Made by a program: the position numbers and the translations under genes. From assembly GCA_028291545.1 (NCBI GenBank), contig JAQGHR010000065.1, positions 62,001-126,000 of the forward strand: a DNA stretch of 64,000 nt. The letters are read 5' to 3'. A model generated the notes under the pieces. That model was not told the DNA's origin and made no database searches. It was given only the letters and a program-made list of their open reading frames with translations. The stretch is from Planctomycetota bacterium. Its GTDB lineage: Bacteria > Planctomycetota > Planctomycetia > Isosphaerales > Isosphaeraceae. Positions 44,952 to 52,792 of this stretch are shown here, one piece after another; positions within the stretch are counted from its first letter, which is position 1, and every line of letters begins with the position of its first letter.

Positions 44952-46556
44952 ATGGTTCATGAGAAAGCCAACCTCGATCTGATTGGCCGGCGACACCCCG
45001 AGTGGCGCGAGCACCAGCTGCGCTGGCGATGGCTGCTGGACTCGCTCGAAGGCGGCGAACGCTATCGTCAGGCGGTCTACGGCTACGATCGTCGCGGCCT
45101 GCCCGTGCGGAACCTCGTGCGGCACAAGCGCGAGTATCCCGACCCTCGCGACGCGGGGAGCATGCCGGCCTTCGACGGCCCGTCCGGCGCGTCGTCCGAC
45201 ACGCCCTCGACGCTCACGACCGACGATGATTACGAGCTTCGCCGCGCCCGGACCCCGGTCCCGACGTTCGTGGCCGAGGCCGTCCAGACGCACCTGGCGC
45301 GGATCTATTCACGCGAGGTGACGCGCAGCGGACCCGACGCGCTGGCGGCCTGGTGGCGTGACGTGGACGGATGCGGGACCTCGATCGATCACTGGATGGG
45401 CGAGACGATCACCCCCCTGCTCCTCGCGCTGGGTCAGATTGACCTCTGCATGGATCATCCGCCCGCACCGGAGGGAGAGACGGTCGAGACCCGCGCGGAT
45501 CTGATCCGGCTGGGCCTGGATCGCTGCATCGCCTCGTTCATCCTGCCCGAGAATATGCTCTGGTGGAGGCTGGACGAGACGGGCCAGCGATATCAAGAGT
45601 GCCTTGTCCGCGAGTATCACGAGGACGACGAAGGGGTCGCGACGCTCTATCGGCACTGGACGGAGGAAGGCTCGACTCTCTACGACGACGAGGGGAACGA
45701 GGTCGCCTCGACGACCCACACGTTCGGACGAGTGCCGATCGTCCGGTTGTTCGACTCGAAGAAGCCGCGATGCCGGAACGTGGGGCAGTCGCGGTATGAA
45801 GGAATCGCCGAACGTCAGCGCGAGTATTACAACCGCGACTCGGAATTGATCCTCTCGGACACGACCCAGGCGCACCCGCTCCTGCAAGGCCCCGAGGATT
45901 TCGTGCAGGCGGATGGCACGATCCCGATCGGCCCGAGCTGGCTGTTGCCGAAGAAGAAGAACGTCCAGGGCGGGGCGACGACGTACGAAGGGTTCGACAT
46001 CGTCGATTTCCCGAAGGATGGCGCGGAGTCAATCCGCCGCAACAAGGCGGACCTGCGCGACGACGTGGACCGGGACTCGGCGCTGGTGCGGCCTTCGGGC
46101 CGGGACGGGGTGCCGCAGTCGGGCCTGGCGAAGATGTTCGACCACTGCGACGGCAATAACCGCCTGGCCAAGATCGCCAAGGTCTTGAAGCGCGCCGAGG
46201 AGGCCGCCGCCGCGCTAGCACTGCAGGTCCTGGCCGATGGCGGGATCGAGCCCGGCCCGGCGTCGGAAGTCGTGATCATATATCCCGCCGATTTCGATCT
46301 GTTCACGGCGGGCGAGGTCGCCGGGACGACGGCGGAATTCCAGGCCCTGGTGAGCCGCGCGGGGTCGCTGCCGAAGACGGAGGGGCTCATGCTCCGACGC
46401 CTTGTGCGGCTCTGCCTGCCCGGTTTGAGCGATGGCCATTACGCGGAATGCGACCAGGAGATCGACGCCTACCTGGCGACGAGGGCGGGGACCGTGACGA
46501 CGCAGGAGCGAGTGGTGGTCCAGGACATTCATCGTCGGGAAACACCCAACGGATGA
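44952..46556 (+). CDS. Phage portal-like protein
   Basis: A 534-residue protein of portal type. It starts 2 bases after the terminase. Features typical of portal/DUF4055-like proteins are YEGIAERQREYYNRDSELIL, TQAHPLLQGPEDF, RPSGRDGVPQSGLAKMFDHCDG and KVLKRAEEAAAALALQVL near the C-terminus. The dodecameric portal is the channel through which the terminase pumps DNA and to which the connector attaches. Identification rests on these patterns and on its position between terminase and scaffold; I could not test structure similarity. Confidence 0.8.
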   Translation: MVHEKANLDLIGRRHPEWREHQLRWRWLLDSLEGGERYRQAVYGYDRRGLPVRNLVRHKREYPDPRDAGSMPAFDGPSGASSDTPSTLTTDDDYELRRARTPVPTFVAEAVQTHLARIYSREVTRSGPDALAAWWRDVDGCGTSIDHWMGETITPLLLALGQIDLCMDHPPAPEGETVETRADLIRLGLDRCIASFILPENMLWWRLDETGQRYQECLVREYHEDDEGVATLYRHWTEEGSTLYDDEGNEVASTTHTFGRVPIVRLFDSKKPRCRNVGQSRYEGIAERQREYYNRDSELILSDTTQAHPLLQGPEDFVQADGTIPIGPSWLLPKKKNVQGGATTYEGFDIVDFPKDGAESIRRNKADLRDDVDRDSALVRPSGRDGVPQSGLAKMFDHCDGNNRLAKIAKVLKRAEEAAAALALQVLADGGIEPGPASEVVIIYPADFDLFTAGEVAGTTAEFQALVSRAGSLPKTEGLMLRRLVRLCLPGLSDGHYAECDQEIDAYLATRAGTVTTQERVVVQDIHRRETPNG

Positions 46557-46579
46557 GATCAAAACGAGAGGAGGTCGCG

Positions 46580-46786
46580 ATGATTTCCCGTAGCGAACGC
46601 GACGAGGCCACACGCGGGGAGGACCCGGGATTGCCCGATGGCCGGATCGACCGGCCGGTACCCGATCGAGGGTGCGGCCATGGAACGAGGGGATGTTTCC
46701 GCGGTGGTTGTGGCGTGCGGTGTGGTGGTCGCGGCGGTCGCGATCGTGGTGTCGGTGATCGTGCCGCTGATCCTCGGCCTCTTTGA
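46580..46786 (+). CDS. Short reading frame with strong RBS (possible alternative gene)
   Basis: A 68-codon frame begins at an ATG with GAGGAGG 6-7 bases upstream, a strong site. The first 30 residues (MISRSERDEATRGEDPGLPDG) look plausible as protein, but the later part is Gly/Arg/Cys-rich like an off-frame shadow of the next small gene. It may be a genuine small protein, or the site may initiate a leader peptide that overlaps the downstream frame. Kept at low confidence. Confidence 0.3.
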   Translation: MISRSERDEATRGEDPGLPDGRIDRPVPDRGCGHGTRGCFRGGCGVRCGGRGGRDRGVGDRAADPRPL

Positions 46787-46799
46787 GCGCCGTCCCTGA
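46680..46799 (+). CDS. Small single-pass membrane protein (39 aa)
   Basis: A 39-residue protein starting at an ATG with GAGGG 7 bases upstream. Residues 8-34 (AVVVACGVVVAAVAIVVSVI and PLILGLF) are one hydrophobic helix followed by a basic end (ERRP). Its position between portal and scaffold in a phage module raises the idea of a holin-like or membrane protein, but its size alone cannot show this. Too short for the usual gene-finding threshold. The frame of the 46580 start overlaps it. Confidence 0.5.
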   Translation: MERGDVSAVVVACGVVVAAVAIVVSVIVPLILGLFERRP

Positions 46800-46828
46800 G
46801 TCGTGCCGAAGATGAGGACTTTCCATCC

Positions 46829-47464
46829 ATGGCTTCGTTCCCGCAAACAGACCCGACCGCGAGCGACGCGGAGGCCGCACCGGGGCCGGCACAGGGCGAC
46901 GAGCTCGTGACGATTTCGCGGTGGGAGCTGGAGGCGTTACGGTCGAGGGCGGCCGGGGCGCCGACTGCGGCGCCGGCCGAATTCGCCGAGCCGATCGAAC
47001 CCCGGGCGACGCCTTCCAGCGTGCCGAGCGCTCGCGAAGACGACCCGAGGGATCGTAAGGCGGCCGAATTGGAGCGGGCGTACAAGGCGGCGATCCGGGA
47101 TCGCGAGCTGGCCACCGCGCTGGCGGGACGCTCGCTGGTCCCGGGGGCGGCCGCACAATTGATCAAGCTTTGGCGCGAGGACTTCGATGTCTACGAATCG
47201 GACGGCGAACTTCGCGTGACGGCCCGAGACGGCCGCGACGTTTCGAAAGCGGTCGGCGAACGGCTGGCCGAGGCGGAATATGCCCACTTCTGCCCATCGA
47301 CGTCGCGAGGCGGAGCGATGACCAAGGGGACGGGCCGATCCGCGAGCCCGCCCGCTCCGGCCGCGCCCCGGACCCTGGGAGAAGCCGCCCTGCTGCGATG
47401 GCGCGAGGGGGCTTCGGGCCGAGGCGACCCCGCATCCGGGTCGATCGGCCTGCGACGGCGCTAG
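46829..47464 (+). CDS. Scaffold-like capsid assembly protein
   Basis: A 211-residue Ala/Pro/Arg-rich, highly charged protein with little predicted tertiary structure: LEALRSRAAGAP, DRKAAELERAYKAAIRDRELATALAG and LAEAEYAHFC helices, then a Pro/Ser-rich tail. It has no signal peptide. Size, composition and position directly before the major capsid gene fit a phage scaffold protein that guides head assembly. The evidence is positional and compositional; no family motif was recognised. Confidence 0.55.
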   Translation: MASFPQTDPTASDAEAAPGPAQGDELVTISRWELEALRSRAAGAPTAAPAEFAEPIEPRATPSSVPSAREDDPRDRKAAELERAYKAAIRDRELATALAGRSLVPGAAAQLIKLWREDFDVYESDGELRVTARDGRDVSKAVGERLAEAEYAHFCPSTSRGGAMTKGTGRSASPPAPAAPRTLGEAALLRWREGASGRGDPASGSIGLRRR

Positions 47465-47646
47465 GTCTTTCTCCTTTGACTGCGACGGGTCCGCCCGACC
47501 CGAATCGAGCCCCGTTCACCGGCGGATGAGCCGCCGATGAGATCCAAGTGACGAGGGAGCGCGACGCCGAGTCGTCGAGGGTCGTCGCCGCGCGTCGCGA
47601 GCGCATCGACCGCATAGCTTCCTGCTCTTTCGGAGTCTCTGGTCTC

Positions 47647-48789
47647 ATGCCGAATGCTTATCTTCAGGGAATTCAGGGCTCGTTCGACAATCAGGCCCAG
47701 ATCCGCAACGACGTCCACGTCGTGGCGATCAACTGGTTCGTGAACCGCTGCCCGCTCGTGACTCGCGTTCCCCGCCTCCCGTGCGCCTCCACGGCGTTCA
47801 CGATGGTGAATCGCAGCTTCCGCAACCGGATGGCGACCGTCGCCGCCGCCGCCCTGGCCACCGACACGCAGATCAGCCTGGTGGACGCGAGCGCGTTCAT
47901 GAACGGCGACGTGATCGAGCTCGCCTCGGGCGAGCGGGTCGAGCTCACGGCCGATCCCAATCTGGTCGCGAACACGATCACCGTCCGCCGCGGCGCGGAA
48001 GGCACCACGCCGGCCGCGGCGTCGTCCAGCGATGTGGTCCGGCTCATCGGCAACAGCCGGACCGGCGCGGAGATCAATCAGAACGGGGTGGCGTTCAAGC
48101 CGGTGGGCGTGGCCCAGTTCTGCCAGACCTGGCAGCACCCGGTCCAGGTCGGCGGCTCGCTCCAGGCGTCGCTGGGTTATCAGGCTCAGCCGGGCCTGAA
48201 CACGCCGTTCGAGCAGAACAAGATGGACGCGCTCCAGAACCTGATGGACGACATGGAGTACTCGTCGTACTACGGTCGCGGCGAGGATCCGTCCGTCTCG
48301 GGCCGGCCGAAGCAGAAGGGCCTCCGTGCCCTGCTGACGACCAATACCGTCACCGCACCCACCAGCGCGGCTGCTTACAAGCCGACCGACCTGATCCGCG
48401 ACACGCTGGAGAAATGCCGGATCGGGGGCGGTGATCCGGACGTGCTGATCGTCTCGACGAACTTCATGACGGGACTGGCCACCTGGGGCCACGCCGCGCA
48501 GCGGATCAGCGCCGGCACCACGGTGTTCGGGACGCCGATCGACGTGTTCGAGGCGCCGTTCCTCGGCGGTGTGTCGTTGATCGAGGCCCCGCTCCTGAAG
48601 CCGTACACGGCGATCTGCCTGACCTCGTCCGAGGTGCGCATGAGGATGAAGCGCAACGAATTCTGGAGCCCTCGCGGCTCGCGTGGCGACGCCTTCGAAG
48701 GCGACTGGATCGCCGAGGGCGCCATCGAGATCGAGAATCAGGCGCATCACGCGTGGGTCGAGGGCATCACCGCGTTCTCGGCCGTTTGA
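47647..48789 (+). CDS. Major capsid protein (SU10/DUF5309-like)
   Basis: A 380-residue protein without signal peptide. The pattern resembles HK97-fold capsid proteins of the SU10 podovirus/DUF5309 group: MPNAYLQGIQGSFDNQAQIRND start, then a domain with VIELASGERVEL and ITVRRGAEGT, QPGLNTPFEQNKMDALQNLMDDMEYSSYYGR, VLIVSTNFMTGLATWG and a long C-terminal FSPRGSRGDAFEGDWIAEGAIEIENQ-like part. Capsid proteins of this group form icosahedral heads. A GTG at 47548 keeps the frame open 33 codons upstream but without capsid-like sequence; the ATG at 47647 is preferred, with CGGAG about 11 bases upstream. Neighbours are the scaffold and two connector-like genes. Confidence 0.82.
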   Translation: MPNAYLQGIQGSFDNQAQIRNDVHVVAINWFVNRCPLVTRVPRLPCASTAFTMVNRSFRNRMATVAAAALATDTQISLVDASAFMNGDVIELASGERVELTADPNLVANTITVRRGAEGTTPAAASSSDVVRLIGNSRTGAEINQNGVAFKPVGVAQFCQTWQHPVQVGGSLQASLGYQAQPGLNTPFEQNKMDALQNLMDDMEYSSYYGRGEDPSVSGRPKQKGLRALLTTNTVTAPTSAAAYKPTDLIRDTLEKCRIGGGDPDVLIVSTNFMTGLATWGHAAQRISAGTTVFGTPIDVFEAPFLGGVSLIEAPLLKPYTAICLTSSEVRMRMKRNEFWSPRGSRGDAFEGDWIAEGAIEIENQAHHAWVEGITAFSAV

Positions 48790-48885
48790 TCCCCGTTGAC
48801 CCCCGCGCGGGGGTGGACCCGACGTTCGCGTCCATCTCCGCGAGAAGCATGGCCCCACAACCCTTGCCCTCGAGGATGACCGATC

Positions 48886-49233
48886 GTGCCGAGATATCAA
48901 TTCCCCGGCTATCCCGCCTTCCTCGACGCGGCGGCGGCGGAGATCGGCCATCCCGAGGCCGCCGGCCCGGCGCGACGTGACGCGACCCTGGCCGCGATCG
49001 CGACGCTGTGCGGGCAGGCGACCGAGGCCGAGCCTCGGCACGTGGCCGGAATCCTCGCCAGAGCCCGGGAACTGGGCCATCAGCTCCAGGCCGCCCACCG
49101 CGCCGCGGAACTGATGGTGGCCGAGGTACTCGCCGGCCGTGCCGACCCGACCCCTCCGGCCGAACCCGCTCGCCGCACGCGATCGAATTCCTCTCCGATC
49201 GAATCTCGCGGAGTGAACCGAAGCCATGGCTAA
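48886..49233 (+). CDS. Small helical protein, head-completion candidate
   Basis: A 115-residue protein starting at GTG 48886 with GAGG 10 bases upstream. It is Ala-rich and helical (LDAAAAEIGHPEAA, LAAIATLCGQA, ILARARELGHQLQAAHRAAELMVAEVLA) with a Pro/Arg tail. No family match. Position after the capsid gene and an 8-base overlap with the next gene suggest a head-tail connector or head-completion protein. The first alternative start would shorten it. Evidence is positional. Confidence 0.6.
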   Translation: MPRYQFPGYPAFLDAAAAEIGHPEAAGPARRDATLAAIATLCGQATEAEPRHVAGILARARELGHQLQAAHRAAELMVAEVLAGRADPTPPAEPARRTRSNSSPIESRGVNRSHG

Positions 49234-49909
49234 GATCCCCTACGCGACCGACGAGGACATCGCCCTGCGCGCCTCGGCGGACTTCGCGATCCTGTGCCCT
49301 CGCGATCAGAAGCTCGCGTCCGGCGGCGATGGATTCTTCGATCCTTCGGATCGCTGGACGTTACGGTCGATGTCGGTGGACTTCTTGAGCCAGGGGTTGA
49401 TGCCCGGCCACGTCGTCCAGCTCCTCGGCCCGGCGACGACCTTCCGGCCCCCCGGAGAGTCCATGATCGTGGAGAACTCCAGCGGGCATGGCGTGACTCT
49501 GAGGCGCCGGGGTCAAGTCCCCGGCGTCGGGCAACCGCCCGGACCTGCAAGCGGGTTGATGGGCGTTGAGTTTATCGTCGCGACGCTGACGCCGCAGATC
49601 GAACAGGCGAGCTTCGAACTCGACCGTCGATTGGGGATCTCCGGACTCGTCGCGGGACGGCATGCCTCCGATCTGGTGGATGTCCGCGAGCTGCGCGAGC
49701 TGGTCGTCTTGACGGTTCTCCATCGCCAGTACATGGACATGAGCCGCGGGTGCGGCGGCGCCCAGCAAGATTCCCTCGCGGGCAAGGCGCAACTGATCAA
49801 GAGCGAGTTGGACGAGTTGCTGGATCGGACGGCCATTCACTGGCGATCGGTCTCCGACGGGATCGGCGATGAGCCGACGACGCGGTTTTCCTCACGGATC
49901 TCGCGATAA
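49226..49909 (+). CDS. Head-tail connector-like protein
   Basis: A 227-residue protein beginning MAKIPYATDEDIALRASADF, which is like adaptor proteins that dock on the portal. The middle has a beta-rich stretch (SVDFLSQGLMPGHVVQLLGP, ENSSGHGVTLRRRG) and the end is helical (LRELVVLTVLHRQYMDMSRG). It follows the previous gene with 8 bases overlap. Function as connector is inferred from position and size; no catalytic motif is present. Confidence 0.5.
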   Translation: MAKIPYATDEDIALRASADFAILCPRDQKLASGGDGFFDPSDRWTLRSMSVDFLSQGLMPGHVVQLLGPATTFRPPGESMIVENSSGHGVTLRRRGQVPGVGQPPGPASGLMGVEFIVATLTPQIEQASFELDRRLGISGLVAGRHASDLVDVRELRELVVLTVLHRQYMDMSRGCGGAQQDSLAGKAQLIKSELDELLDRTAIHWRSVSDGIGDEPTTRFSSRISR

Positions 49910-50001
49910 GACCCTTCCGGGGCGAAGAGCGTCCTTTTCATGACCAGGCCTGACCGGGGCGGGACTCGCTCGGTCGGCTCTCCCTGACGGAATCGCGACG
50001 C

Positions 50002-51441
50002 ATGGCCCTCTCGGCAGCGCAAGTCTGGGAAGTCCGCACCACCGGGAGCGACACCAACGGTGGCGCGTTCAAGGCCGGTTCGAGCGGCACGGATTACTCT
50101 CAGCAGGCCGCCGCCCAGGTCGCGGTGGCCGACGCCGTGACCAACGGCACCACCACGATCACCAGCGCCACGGCCGCGTTCGTCGCGGCCCACGTCGGCA
50201 ACCTGATCTACGTCACCGGCGGGACCGGCTCCGTCGCCGCCGGCCGGTACGAGGTGATCTCGGTCACCAACGGCACGACCATCGTCGTCGATCGCTCCAC
50301 CGGCCTGACGGCCGGCACGGGCGTGATGCTCAATCTCGGCGGGGCGCTGGCCTCGCCGACAGAGCTGAGTTCCTCGCGCGGCATGATCGGCTCCAATCGC
50401 GCCTTCGTGAAATCGGGCACCTACGCGACGGCCGCCGCGTTGACGTTCTCGGCCGTCACCAACATCATCCCGGGCTCATCCGCCCCGGCCACCGGCCTCT
50501 ACGGCTACGCCAGCACGCGGGGCGACATGGGCTTCGCCGCGGGCGTCGACAACCGGCCGGTGATCTCGATGACCACCGCCTCGGCGACGGCGATCTCCAG
50601 CGGCAACTCCGGCTGGGACATCCAGGGGCTCGCGATCTCCTGGACGGGCACCAGCACGGCGGCGGGCGTCAGCCTGACCAGCGCGAACTACTCGACGATC
50701 CGGCTCGTCAAGGTGAGCCAGAGCGGCAACCTCGGCATCGGGATCAGCACCGGCGTCGTCGCGGAGTGCGAGATCGACCGCCCGGCCGGGAGCTACGGGA
50801 TCTACTGCGGGAGCAACGCCGTCGCGGAGGGCAATTACGTCCATGACGGCACATGCTCCGTCGTCGGCATTCACGTCCAGCAGGGCACCGCGCTCCGCAA
50901 CATCGTCGCCAACCTGACGACCGCCGGGTGCAACGGGATCAACCTGTCCGACGTGAACAGCCGCGCGTTCTACAACACGGTCGATCGCGCGGCCCAGGAC
51001 GGCATCCAGCTCTCCAACGGCTCCGCCCTGTACGGCGGATGCGCGGCGCGTGGCAACGTCCTCACCCGGTCGGGCCGATACGGGCTGAATTACAACAGCA
51101 CGCCCACAAACGCATTCATCGATGGGAATGCGTATTATTCGAACACGTCCGGCAACCGCTCCGCCCCGGGCACCGGCGGCGTCTTCGGCGTCGGCACCTA
51201 CGTCAACGGCCGCGACCAGGACTTGTCGGGCGATCCCTACGTCAACGTGACGGTCTCGGGCGGCCTGCTCACGAACTCCGACTACCGCCTCAACGGCACG
51301 GCCGGGGCCGGGGCGCAGGCCCGGGGCGCGGGCCAGCCGTCGAGCTTCCCCGGCCTGACGTTCGCGGCCTATCCCGACTTCGGCGCGATCCAGCATCAGG
51401 ATTCAGGCGGCGGTGTGAATGTCTTCTACCTTGAGGGTTAA
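50002..51441 (+). CDS. Beta-helix tail/appendage protein
   Basis: A 479-residue protein that looks like a right-handed parallel beta-helix: repeated 22-25-residue rungs of hydrophobic-polar strands with Gly/Asn turns such as GISTGVVAECEIDRPAG, GSNAVAEGNYVHDGT, GTALRNIVANLTTAGC and GLNYNSTPTNAFIDGN. N-terminal 115 residues form a separate Thr/Val-rich domain. No signal peptide. Such folds occur in tailspikes and polysaccharide lyases; the absence of obvious catalytic residues favours a structural or receptor-binding appendage. It has a 92-base gap after the connector gene and a 3-base gap to the next gene. Confidence 0.7.
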   Translation: MALSAAQVWEVRTTGSDTNGGAFKAGSSGTDYSQQAAAQVAVADAVTNGTTTITSATAAFVAAHVGNLIYVTGGTGSVAAGRYEVISVTNGTTIVVDRSTGLTAGTGVMLNLGGALASPTELSSSRGMIGSNRAFVKSGTYATAAALTFSAVTNIIPGSSAPATGLYGYASTRGDMGFAAGVDNRPVISMTTASATAISSGNSGWDIQGLAISWTGTSTAAGVSLTSANYSTIRLVKVSQSGNLGIGISTGVVAECEIDRPAGSYGIYCGSNAVAEGNYVHDGTCSVVGIHVQQGTALRNIVANLTTAGCNGINLSDVNSRAFYNTVDRAAQDGIQLSNGSALYGGCAARGNVLTRSGRYGLNYNSTPTNAFIDGNAYYSNTSGNRSAPGTGGVFGVGTYVNGRDQDLSGDPYVNVTVSGGLLTNSDYRLNGTAGAGAQARGAGQPSSFPGLTFAAYPDFGAIQHQDSGGGVNVFYLEG

Positions 51442-51444
51442 CCG

Positions 51445-52668
51445 ATGGCGGACAATACGCAACTGAGCACGGGTTCCGGCGGCGACGTGATCAAGACCGA
51501 GGACGTCGGGCCGTACAAGCTCGCCGTCTCGAAGATCTATCTGGGCGCGCATGGGATCGACGGCGGTGCTGTCACACCGAGCAATCCTCTCCCCGTCTCC
51601 GTGGGGAATTTTCCGGCCGTCCACACCGTGACGGGCTCGGTGAGCGTGGGGAACTTCCCTGGCTCCCAGGCGGTCACGGCGGCGGCCCTACCATTGCCGG
51701 CGGGGGCCTCGACCGAGGTTACCCTGGCGGCCATGAATGCCAAGCTCGGCTCGCTCGGGCAGAAGGCGATGGTAGGGTCGACCCCCATCGTCATTGCGAG
51801 CGACCAATCGCCGATCCCCGTGACGGTCGGAAACCTGCCGGCGGTGCAGCCGGTGTCCGGCTCGATCGGCGTCTCCAACTTCCCCGCGACGCAGCCGATT
51901 AGCGGGACGGTAACCGCGAGCGTGCCGGGTGGGATTGGCCTGCTCGCCGGCACGAACGCGATCGGGTCGGTCACCGTGGGGAACTTCCCCGCGACCCAAC
52001 CCGTGAGCGGGACCGTTTCCGTGGGGGGTACGGCACTGACCGACCTGATCGACAGGTCGGCGAGGGTTCTCGGATCCGCGACCGTCTCGGGGACCGTCAA
52101 CGTCGGCAACCTCCCCGCCACACAGCCAATTAGCGGTGCGGTCTCGGTTTCCGGCTCGCTGCCCGCCGGTACCAACGCGATCGGGTCGGTCACCGTGGGG
52201 AACTTCCCCGCCTCGCAGATCACAGACATGAGTGATCGCTCGGCCCGCGTGCTGGGCAGTGCCACGGTCAGCGGTACGGTGGGACTGGCGGCGGGAACAC
52301 AGATGATCGGCGTGGCCATCTCTCCCCAGCAGACCGGGGCGATCTACTCGGGGACGACCGGGTTGACGCCGAAGTTCGCGGCGATTTCGGCCGCCATCTC
52401 CGGAGACAATACCGTGGTCGCCGCGGTCGTGGGCAAGAAGATTCGCGTGCTCAAGTACACGATCGTCACCTCCGGAGCCGTCGCCGCGAAATTTCGGTCC
52501 TCGTCGGGCGTCGATCTGACGGGCGGGATGTCGCTCTCGGCCAACTCGGGGGTCGGAGGCGCGTTTTGCCCGGTCGGCCTGTTCGAGACGATTTCGGGCG
52601 ATGGGCTCGCGTTGAACCTTTCGGGCGCGGTCGCCGTCGCCGGCCATCTGACTTATATCGAGGTTTGA
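51445..52668 (+). CDS. Repeat fibre protein with VGNFPATQPVSG repeats
   Basis: A 407-residue protein built of about seven repeats of the form VGNFPAxQPVSGxVxV between residues 45 and 275, and a C-terminal beta-rich domain (GAIYSGTTGLTPKFAAIS to LTYIEV). Repeats of this form are found in phage fibre and head-fibre proteins, where they wind as triple-stranded beta structures. The segment GTNAIGSVTVGNFPA-to-DRSARVLGSATVSGTV occurs twice (51951-52094 and 52171-52280), a recent internal duplication. Gene spacing is 3 bases from the preceding beta-helix gene, and 2 bases to the next small gene. Function: fibre, structural. No catalytic motif. Confidence 0.75.
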   Translation: MADNTQLSTGSGGDVIKTEDVGPYKLAVSKIYLGAHGIDGGAVTPSNPLPVSVGNFPAVHTVTGSVSVGNFPGSQAVTAAALPLPAGASTEVTLAAMNAKLGSLGQKAMVGSTPIVIASDQSPIPVTVGNLPAVQPVSGSIGVSNFPATQPISGTVTASVPGGIGLLAGTNAIGSVTVGNFPATQPVSGTVSVGGTALTDLIDRSARVLGSATVSGTVNVGNLPATQPISGAVSVSGSLPAGTNAIGSVTVGNFPASQITDMSDRSARVLGSATVSGTVGLAAGTQMIGVAISPQQTGAIYSGTTGLTPKFAAISAAISGDNTVVAAVVGKKIRVLKYTIVTSGAVAAKFRSSSGVDLTGGMSLSANSGVGGAFCPVGLFETISGDGLALNLSGAVAVAGHLTYIEV

Positions 52669-52670
52669 TC

Positions 52671-52778
52671 ATGGGATGTTTCTTGCTTTTCTTCGCCCGC
52701 CCCTCGGCTCAACCCTACCGCCCGGGCTCGTGGCCCAAGCGCTGGTTCCCGGGTCTGTCACGTCGACGTACACGCTAG
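52671..52778 (+). CDS. Small basic protein between fibre genes
   Basis: A 35-residue frame begins 2 bases after the fibre stop and ends 14 bases before the tail-spike start. The product is short: a hydrophobic start (MGCFLLFFARPSAQ), a Pro/Trp middle and a basic end (FPGLSRRRTR). Tight fit in the gene spacing argues it is real and probably coupled; there is no family match and it is below usual length cutoffs. Confidence 0.4.
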   Translation: MGCFLLFFARPSAQPYRPGSWPKRWFPGLSRRRTR

Positions 52779-52792
52779 GAGCATGACCGACC

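Noticed and set aside
47461-49227. 588-codon minus-strand frame opposite the capsid gene
   Set aside because: A shadow of the capsid and small head genes, with Arg/Gly/His-rich low-complexity composition.
51600-52280. Possible CRISPR-like array from regularly repeated DNA
   Set aside because: Repeats are in-frame VGNFPAxQPVSG codons in an intact gene, spacing is irregular and no spacers or cas genes are seen.
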